Shown here one piece after another: positions 1-4,774 of a stretch of DNA of 5,910 nucleotides (the stretch's first letter is position 1; each line of letters opens with the position of its first letter). The notes beneath the pieces were generated by a model. The model searched no databases, was not told the DNA's origin, and saw only the letters and a list, made by a program, of their open reading frames with translations. Origin of the DNA: Deltaproteobacteria bacterium. Lineage in GTDB: Bacteria > Myxococcota_A > Polyangia > HGW-17 > SLPX01. The DNA lies in contig JAABSF010000193.1 in NCBI GenBank assembly GCA_011390535.1, positions 1 to 5,910 of the forward strand, read 5' to 3'. Position numbers and translations under genes: made by a program.

Positions 1-392
1 TAACCCCCGGGACGACGCAATTCTAACTCCCCCTTCAAAAGGGCTACAACGTTTTCCTGTTTTTCCCTTCTCGCCACAGGACTAACGGAACCAAGAATCT
101 CCAAGGCTTCATCAAACCTGTCAAGATGAAGCCCCACCAACCTTGCCAGGCAAAAAGCAGCCGGCAAAAGATTCGGGCTCTTTCCCACCGCCTTTCTTAA
201 AAGAGCCTCGGACTCCATGTATCGCCCCTGCCGCATAAGCTCTCGCCCCAGAGAATAACAAGTCAAAGGCTCCTCCGGAGCTTTTTTATAGGCAGCCTCG
301 AACCAAAGCGACGCCTGCTTGTAACGACCTTTTTTTAAATGACGGGCCCCTTCTTTCAAAAGAGCCTCCCAATCAACATCCTGCCGAGTCAT
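1..392 (-). CDS. TPR-repeat protein, 3' end cut by window edge
   Basis: I translated this frame by hand. It is open for 130 codons from the ATG at 392-390 down to base 3, and the two remaining bases read TA, so it either stops right at the edge (TAA or TAG) or continues outside. Three consecutive 34-residue helical repeats are visible at about residues 8-41, 42-75 and 76-109. They carry the usual TPR spacing of G/R-Y followed by A and ending in A-x-x-K-x-P, for example GRYKQASLWFEAAYKKAP and GRYMESEALLRKAVGKSP. There is no signal peptide or membrane segment, so a cytoplasmic protein-binding scaffold is likely; the partner is unknown. The start is supported by AGGA (402-399), six bases before the ATG. 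The gene is divergent from the lipoprotein operon at 601. The TPR fold is clear; the specific role is not. Confidence 0.8.
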   Translation of the reverse strand, partial: MTRQDVDWEALLKEGARHLKKGRYKQASLWFEAAYKKAPEEPLTCYSLGRELMRQGRYMESEALLRKAVGKSPNLLPAAFCLARLVGLHLDRFDEALEILGSVSPVARREKQENVVALLKGELELRRPGG

Positions 393-412
393 GCAAAATC
401 CTTTCAACCATG

Positions 413-440
413 ATGTTAATACCAGAAGATCTCACGTCAA
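413..440 (-). promoter_or_regulatory. Possible promoter of the left TPR gene
   Basis: Read on the minus strand, a -35-like TTGACG (440-435, five of six consensus bases) lies 16 bases from a -10-like TAACAT (418-413, four of six). It would start RNA near 406, only about 14 bases before the ATG at 392, which puts the ribosome binding site almost at the 5' end. That short leader and the weak -10 keep confidence low. Confidence 0.3.
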
Positions 441-487
441 TTGGTTTTCGTCGGAAGCATTGAAAATTTTTTTGATTCTTTTTAGAC

Positions 488-505
488 TGCCGGTTAAAGT
501 CGGCA
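488..505. repeat. Short inverted repeat upstream of the operon promoter
   Basis: TGCCG (488-492) and CGGCA (501-505) are perfect 5-bp inverted arms around an 8-base spacer. A G-T wobble could extend the stem by one pair. It sits about 20 bases upstream of the proposed -35 element at 526, where a regulator could bind. No T-run follows the stem on either strand, so it is unlikely to be a terminator. A 5-bp arm can arise by chance. Confidence 0.25.
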
Positions 506-553
506 AAAAAACAAAATAAAACTGTTTGCGAAAACATTAACTTTCAATATGAT
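505..553 (+). promoter_or_regulatory. Likely sigma-70-type promoter of the lipoprotein operon
   Basis: A -35-like TTGCGA (526-531, four of six consensus bases) is followed after 16 bases by a -10-like TATGAT (548-553, five of six). The stretch from 505 to 520 is almost all A, in the position where an AT-rich UP element would help RNA polymerase bind. Transcription would start near 560, giving a leader of about 40 bases before the ATG at 601. The whole region from 393 to 547 is otherwise non-coding, so this is the natural site for the operon promoter. Confidence 0.5.
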
Positions 554-588
554 GGCGGACAATTACCAACCGCGTATTAAGGTAGAGC

Positions 589-594
589 AAGGAG
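589..594 (+). promoter_or_regulatory. Strong ribosome binding site for the first lipoprotein gene
   Basis: AAGGAG ends six bases before the ATG at 601. This fixes the start of the first gene of the operon and suggests efficient translation. Confidence 0.8.
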
Positions 595-600
595 AACATT

Positions 601-1488
601 ATGAGAAAGAGCATTGCTGTCTTTCTAACCCTGGCCGTAAGTTTCCTCCATTCCGGATGCAAGGAAAAATTGGCAGAGGGAAAATCATGTCAAAACCACG
701 ATGATTGCAAAAAGGGCCTCAAGTGCGTCAACAATACCTGCCTGGATATTTCCGGGGATGCCAAAGAATGTAAATGGGCTCTCCAGTGCCTCAGAAAATT
801 AGCTGATGCTCCCAATGTTCCCGTCGATGACAAACGTCAAGCAGGGAAATGGTATGAGAAGCTTCGCCAACTTCCCCTAAAAAAGGACTGTAAGGTAATC
901 GCCGGTAAGTTCATTCCGGGGGGCTTGAAACCTTACATCTGGAAACCTATTTGTGGCAAACCTCCAATAGAAGGCATTCAAGAGGTCACAGACAAATCCA
1001 ACCCCTTCAAGATCAGGGATTTTAAAATCACCGGCTCTTGGGTCCCGCCCGACGATCCCCATCACGACGAAAGAACAAAGGGCGGAACATACAAAGACCA
1101 ATGTAAAGCATGGGTGGAGTTTGAGGTGACAAGGCGATTCCAAGGTCGTTTGATTGCTGTTTTTCACGAGGAATACGATTGCGAAAAGGTCGAGGTAGTG
1201 GAAGACGGCAAGAAAAAGGAAATAGACAAGTGTAAATCCAGACCTTATAAAAGAACCGACTCCCACTATTATCTATATCTGACTGAACCAGGAACAGTAA
1301 AAAGCTACAACTTCTTTGTAGAAACACCTCCTGAAGTATGCAAAGATCGAGTCGACAAGGTTTACAAAACAGGCTGCTATTGCAAAGGCTTGGACAAGAC
1401 GAAAATCACCCTTGAAGGTAAAGATGACGAGTTCCTTACCGAATGGGATTTCAAGCTCGCCAAGGAGTCCAAAGAAAAGAAAAAGTGA
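601..1488 (+). CDS. Cysteine-rich, lysine-rich putative lipoprotein of unknown function
   Basis: The 295-residue product has a short basic start (MRKS), a hydrophobic stretch to about residue 17, and then Ser-Gly-Cys at 18-20, which reads as a lipoprotein signal with Cys20 as the lipidated residue. The position three before Cys20 is His rather than the usual Leu, so the lipobox is imperfect. A compact cysteine module follows (Cys30, 36, 42, 47) with the pattern C-x5-C-x2-GL-x-C-x4-C, of a kind I associate with secreted proteins of Myxococcota and relatives. Ten more cysteines lie between residues 57 and 261; the even number of non-lipidated cysteines (14) fits disulfide bonding outside the cytoplasm. 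The remainder, about 130-285, alternates short hydrophobic strands with charged turns and may be a beta-sandwich; it ends in a Lys-rich tail. I do not recognise a family. It is the first gene of an apparent operon and ends 2 bases before the IgGFc-like gene, so the two products may act together at the cell surface. Confidence 0.85.
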   Translation: MRKSIAVFLTLAVSFLHSGCKEKLAEGKSCQNHDDCKKGLKCVNNTCLDISGDAKECKWALQCLRKLADAPNVPVDDKRQAGKWYEKLRQLPLKKDCKVIAGKFIPGGLKPYIWKPICGKPPIEGIQEVTDKSNPFKIRDFKITGSWVPPDDPHHDERTKGGTYKDQCKAWVEFEVTRRFQGRLIAVFHEEYDCEKVEVVEDGKKKEIDKCKSRPYKRTDSHYYLYLTEPGTVKSYNFFVETPPEVCKDRVDKVYKTGCYCKGLDKTKITLEGKDDEFLTEWDFKLAKESKEKKK

Positions 1489-1490
1489 TC

Positions 1491-3425
1491 ATGTCCTTGC
1501 GCACTTTTCGAGCAGTGGTTGGCTTTTTCTTTAGATACCACATCATCACCCTCCTAACCGTTTACCCTGCCACTTTGCTTTACATGAACGGCTGCGTTAA
1601 AGAAGCCGAAATTGGAGAGTGCGAACCCGGAGCGGTTTATTGCGACGGCGACCTGGCCCTCATTTGCATGGATGACGCGGTCAACTACCGCCAAATAGAT
1701 TGCAAGCGAGAAAACAAAATTTGTCATCCCGGGCTTGGCTGTGTTAATTGTCACCCTGGAACTTTTACCTGCGAAGGTAACTCCGTAGCCGCATGCAGAC
1801 AAGATGGTATGGGCGGAGACATATTGCATAATTGTTCGGTGGAAGACGGAGACGTCTGCTACCTGGGCACCTGCACTAATGCATGCGAAGCGGCTTCGGA
1901 TGCACGTAGTTATGTAGGCTGCGAATACTGGCCGGTTGACCTGGACAACGCCACCATCTCACAAGCTCAAAACGCTGCCGCTCAACAATATGCCGTAGCG
2001 GTTTCCAACGTCGGTTTCATCGAAGCAAAGATAACTGTATATAAAAACACCGCCACCTTGGGGTGGCCTATTCAAGAAGAGATCGTATCAGAGACCATGC
2101 TGGGGCCTGACGAGCTGCATGTGTTCGAGCTTCCTTCTAGAGAAGTCGACGGTTCCCATAGTGGGCTATATGATAATGGAAGCCACACTCACCTCTCTTC
2201 CAATTCCTACCGCCTGGTTTCCAACGTCCCTATTGTCGCCTATCAATTCAACCCACTTGAGAATGTACAGGTTTTCTCTAATGACGCTTCGGTTTTAATC
2301 CCCACCTCAGCTCTTGACACTAGATATACGGTTCTCTCATGGCCGCAGACCATCGCCGATACAGATGATCCCAACACGGATTTCAATCGTCATCTCAGGA
2401 CGTTTTTAACGATAGTGGGCACCAAACCCGGCACCAATGTAAGCGTAGAGCTGAGCACCGACATAGTGGGCAGTCCGGAAATCCCGGCCGCTCAAAAAGG
2501 AGACACCATCTCGACGGTGTTGGGCCCATATGATGTTCTAAATCTTGAAACCGGCGGCTTTAACGCAGATTTCACGGGAACAACTGTAACCGCAGACGAA
2601 CCGGTAGCCGTATATGCAGGCTCTGAAGCATCCGACGTTCCATTCTTCAAGGATTTGACCACCAGAATATGTTGCGCTGATCATTTAGAGCACCAGCAGT
2701 TCCCGGAATCGGCGGCCGGGACAAAATTCGTCGCGGCTCGAGTGCCCCGCCGGACACCGGCGGTAGCGGCTGCCGGTGGAGATGTCAGCATAATCGAAGA
2801 ACCTGAGTATTTTCGCATCCTGGCCCTCTTTGATGACACCTTGATCCAAACAACTCTCCCGGAGCCAAACAATTTAATTATGTTGAGTCGCGGAGAACAC
2901 TATACCCTTGAACCTGAATGTGACTTCGAGGTTGAATCCTCCAAGCCGATTTTCATTGGTCAGTTTATCTCAGGACAAGGCGCCACAGGAATAGCCCCCG
3001 ACCTCCCGGGAGGTGACCCATCCTTTATTATGCTTTCACCAATTGAGCAGTGGCGCTCCCGCTATGTTTTCCTCACACCCGACAAATACGCTTTTGACTT
3101 TTTCATGGTCATCGCGCCGTCGGGCACCGAGCTGACTTTTGACAAAGCGCCCATGCCTCAAAGTTGCCAGGTCAAGCGCGCAGAATGTGACGGTCTGCCC
3201 GATTCAATTACATCTATGGATGTGTGGCGTTGTCAGCTCTCTTTCCCGGAAATAATTCCAGGCCTTCCTCCCCCGGACAACATTGATCCTGGAAACCAAA
3301 ACGACGGCTACCACATCCTGGAAGCTAGTGGACCGGTTGCGTTAGTTGTATACGGTTTTGACAAGCATGTTTCTTACGCTTATATCGGAGGGACCGATGT
3401 AAGGAGGATCAATATTATTGATTGA
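1491..3425 (+). CDS. IgGFc-binding family surface lipoprotein with cysteine-rich N-terminus
   Basis: I read 644 residues from the ATG at 1491. The frame is open further upstream to an ATG at 1443, but that would place 16 charged residues before the signal sequence and overlap the previous gene. A GTG at 1485 overlapping the upstream TGA is a second candidate start. The N-terminus has a hydrophobic stretch ending in Asn-Gly-Cys (33-35), probably a lipoprotein signal. Residues 44-132 hold two copies of a cysteine repeat beginning C-x-PG. A GCEYWPVDLDNA stretch (143-154) opens the main region. Blocks such as VAYQFNPLE, FSNDAS, LIPTSAL and RYTVLSWPQ (about 248-286), a CCADHLEHQQFP block (394-405) and the C-terminal PVALVVYGFD and VSYAYIGG blocks match my memory of the bacterial IgGFc-binding domain (Pfam IgGFc_binding), named after the N-terminal part of human FCGBP. 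In bacteria this is a beta-rich extracellular module, often annotated as adhesin-like; IgG binding itself is unproven here. An Ala/Gly-rich linker near 424-431 separates two halves. Confidence 0.88.
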   Translation: MSLRTFRAVVGFFFRYHIITLLTVYPATLLYMNGCVKEAEIGECEPGAVYCDGDLALICMDDAVNYRQIDCKRENKICHPGLGCVNCHPGTFTCEGNSVAACRQDGMGGDILHNCSVEDGDVCYLGTCTNACEAASDARSYVGCEYWPVDLDNATISQAQNAAAQQYAVAVSNVGFIEAKITVYKNTATLGWPIQEEIVSETMLGPDELHVFELPSREVDGSHSGLYDNGSHTHLSSNSYRLVSNVPIVAYQFNPLENVQVFSNDASVLIPTSALDTRYTVLSWPQTIADTDDPNTDFNRHLRTFLTIVGTKPGTNVSVELSTDIVGSPEIPAAQKGDTISTVLGPYDVLNLETGGFNADFTGTTVTADEPVAVYAGSEASDVPFFKDLTTRICCADHLEHQQFPESAAGTKFVAARVPRRTPAVAAAGGDVSIIEEPEYFRILALFDDTLIQTTLPEPNNLIMLSRGEHYTLEPECDFEVESSKPIFIGQFISGQGATGIAPDLPGGDPSFIMLSPIEQWRSRYVFLTPDKYAFDFFMVIAPSGTELTFDKAPMPQSCQVKRAECDGLPDSITSMDVWRCQLSFPEIIPGLPPPDNIDPGNQNDGYHILEASGPVALVVYGFDKHVSYAYIGGTDVRRINIID

Positions 3426-3439
3426 CGCATCGGCGACCT

Positions 3440-3444
3440 AAGGG
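3440..3444 (+). promoter_or_regulatory. Ribosome binding site for the EFR1-type gene
   Basis: AAGGG lies eight bases before the ATG at 3453, within the 27-base gap after the IgGFc-like gene. It supports both the chosen start and independent initiation inside a shared transcript. Confidence 0.6.
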
Positions 3445-3452
3445 CTGACTCT

Positions 3453-4364
3453 ATGCACATATCTCTGTTCATTCATTCAACCACGGGCAACACCGAAACA
3501 GTGGCCCGTTACACCGCCGGTTGGCTTAAAAACCGAGGTCACACTGTGATAACCCAAGACCTCGTCAAAAACCCTTCCTGTCCGGATCTCAGAACCACTG
3601 ATCTCCTCATCCCGGCATCGCCCACCATGTATTTCCGCCCCACCTTGGTCATGGAGAGGTTCGTTGCCGCGCTACCTGTTCTTCCTAAAGGCGAAATCAA
3701 ACCCGCTTTTCTTTTGGGCACCTGTGCAGGTGAACCGGGCGACCACTTCAGTGCGCTGGCACGTATGCTTGAACCGAAAGGATGGAAAACAGTTGGTGCA
3801 CACTGGGTCCCGTGTGCCAGCAATTATCCGACTCACTTGGCAGCAGTCCGTTTTTTGCAAAACGCCTCATGGCTGCGCTCATACTTGGAAAACAAATTTA
3901 AGCCCCTGCAACCTCTACTGTGGACGCTCTGGCCCAATGTTGATCCCGACGAAGGAGATAGAGAAGAGCTGGATTCCGCTCTGAGAGGATTGTGCCACAA
4001 CCTTATGTTTCACTCGATCCTGGATGATCATTTTCGCCCGATGGAGAGATACGCAAGATCACGGGTGTGCTCTTTTTTGGGCAAAACCATGCCCATGGAT
4101 TGTTTTGACAAAATGGTCGGGATAAAAATAGACGAAGACCGATGTGACAAATGTAACATCTGTGTAGAAAACTGCCCGACCGGAACCCTCTCATCCGAAA
4201 ACCCGCACCTCGCCCCTCGGGTAGGTTCGGGTTGCACCGGCTGTTTCGCCTGTTACAATCTGTGCCCCAAACATGCCATCTCAGCGGTCGCAACCCCACA
4301 GGGAAAAGGAGTATACAAGGGACCGTCCGAAAACATGAGAAAGCTCTTTGCCCCACCCTCATGA
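3453..4364 (+). CDS. EFR1-type flavodoxin / 4Fe-4S ferredoxin fusion protein
   Basis: The 303-residue product begins with a flavodoxin-like half: a first beta strand and then the phosphate-binding loop STTGNT at residues 9-14, expected to hold the FMN phosphate. The C-terminal part carries two complete [4Fe-4S] motifs: Cys231, 234, 237 and 241 followed by Pro, and Cys261, 264, 267 and 271 followed by Pro, each in the C-x2-C-x2-C-x3-C-P arrangement. This order matches what is annotated as the EFR1 family ferrodoxin, a group without an assigned substrate as far as I know. It should be a cytoplasmic electron carrier or flavin-linked redox enzyme; there is no signal peptide. Other cysteines (for example 205 and 216) lie just before the ferredoxin half. 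It follows the IgGFc-like gene by 27 bases with its own ribosome binding site, so it is probably co-transcribed with two exported lipoproteins, an odd pairing. The domain call is firm; the physiological role is unknown. Confidence 0.9.
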   Translation: MHISLFIHSTTGNTETVARYTAGWLKNRGHTVITQDLVKNPSCPDLRTTDLLIPASPTMYFRPTLVMERFVAALPVLPKGEIKPAFLLGTCAGEPGDHFSALARMLEPKGWKTVGAHWVPCASNYPTHLAAVRFLQNASWLRSYLENKFKPLQPLLWTLWPNVDPDEGDREELDSALRGLCHNLMFHSILDDHFRPMERYARSRVCSFLGKTMPMDCFDKMVGIKIDEDRCDKCNICVENCPTGTLSSENPHLAPRVGSGCTGCFACYNLCPKHAISAVATPQGKGVYKGPSENMRKLFAPPS

Positions 4365-4433
4365 GATAAGCAGACCACAAAAAGATTATCCATACTGACC
4401 TTCTTCAAGGAAAGCCATGTCCCTTTACTTACT
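4365..4433. other. Convergent intergenic gap without a clear terminator
   Basis: This short gap separates the plus-strand operon from the minus-strand pair. Two weak hairpins are present: GATAA/TTATC arms (4365-4369 and 4386-4390, 16-base loop) and CCTT/AAGG arms (4399-4402 and 4407-4410, 4-base loop). Neither is followed by a T-run on either strand, so I cannot call an intrinsic terminator. Confidence 0.5.
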
Positions 4434-4440
4434 TTACTTA
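4423..4440. repeat. 9-bp tandem duplication at the end of the small lipoprotein gene
   Basis: CTTTACTTA occurs twice back to back (4423-4431 and 4432-4440). On the minus strand each copy reads TAAGTAAAG and gives stop codons in two of three frames. The stop of the small lipoprotein gene (4436-4434) lies within the copy nearer that gene; losing one copy would leave that stop in place. It is probably a slippage product with no needed function. Confidence 0.75.
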
Positions 4441-4733
4441 GGTGAGCCGCACCTTGGATCCGAACAGGACACCGGCCGCGAAGTCCCCCGTCGATAAGTA
4501 CAAACACACGTTACAACACGAAACCCGATTCCACCACCTCCGCTCCCCTTCTCCGGCTCCAGAGGACGCCCCTCTTCAAGCGCTTCCAACCTTCTCTGGA
4601 CATCTTTTTTTTGTCTTTCGTAACGCGCACGTTTTTCCTTAATGGTTATTTGCAATTCTTTCCTTTCACCGCACGCAGGCCACACCGCCGTCACAAGAAG
4701 AATCATGAGCAAAAATTTGAGCAATTTCATCAT
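4434..4733 (-). CDS. Small coiled-coil putative lipoprotein with a cysteine-rich tail
   Basis: From the ATG at 4733-4731 this gives 99 residues. It has a basic start (MMKLLK), a strongly hydrophobic stretch (7-17), and Pro-Ala-Cys at 19-21, which would be the lipidation site. Trp at the position three before the cysteine is unusual. Residues 24-56 are charged and heptad-like, rich in Arg, Lys, Glu and Gln, and probably form a helix or coiled coil. A GSGGGG linker (63-68) leads to a tail with Cys76, 78, 90 and 95 (C-x-C-x11-C-x4-C), which could bind a metal or form disulfides. An ATG 30 bases upstream (4763-4761) would give 109 residues. The ribosome binding site before either start is weak, so coupling to the upstream TPR gene, whose stop is at 4777-4775, is likely. 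The frame is open much further upstream, to 4916, which matters for the duplication described at 4913-4928. I do not recognise a family. The signal and coil look genuine; the tail frame is less sure. Confidence 0.62.
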   Translation of the reverse strand: MMKLLKFLLMILLVTAVWPACGERKELQITIKEKRARYERQKKDVQRRLEALEEGRPLEPEKGSGGGGIGFRVVTCVCTYRRGTSRPVSCSDPRCGSPK

Positions 4734-4774
4734 GATAAGCTCACACCGTTCTACAATCCTCATACCACATATTT

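Noticed and set aside
877..1266. 129-codon open frame on the minus strand
   Set aside because: It lies wholly within the well-supported lipoprotein gene on the other strand, has no ribosome binding site that I can see, and shows no family features.
1443..1490. Upstream in-frame start for the IgGFc-like protein
   Set aside because: It would put a charged 16-residue extension before the signal sequence and overlap the preceding gene by 46 bases.
2755..2778. Strong hairpin potential, CACCGGC and GCCGGTG arms around a 10-base loop
   Set aside because: It lies inside the IgGFc-like coding region, has no T-run, and encodes an Ala/Gly-rich linker whose GC-rich codons would give such arms by themselves.
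4003..4380. 125-codon open frame on the minus strand opposite the ferredoxin half
   Set aside because: The plus strand here encodes two intact iron-sulfur motifs, so the opposite frame is a shadow.
4365..4410. Possible bidirectional terminator in the convergent gap
   Set aside because: The available stems are only 4-5 bp and lack T-runs on either strand.
4253..4507. 84-codon minus-strand frame that could offer another C-terminus for the small lipoprotein
   Set aside because: It would require a frameshift near 4500 with no repeat or homopolymer to explain it. The neighbouring frame ends LSTGDFAAGVLFGSKVRLT, which also looks protein-like, but the unshifted frame has a regular cysteine pattern and a clean stop, so I kept it.
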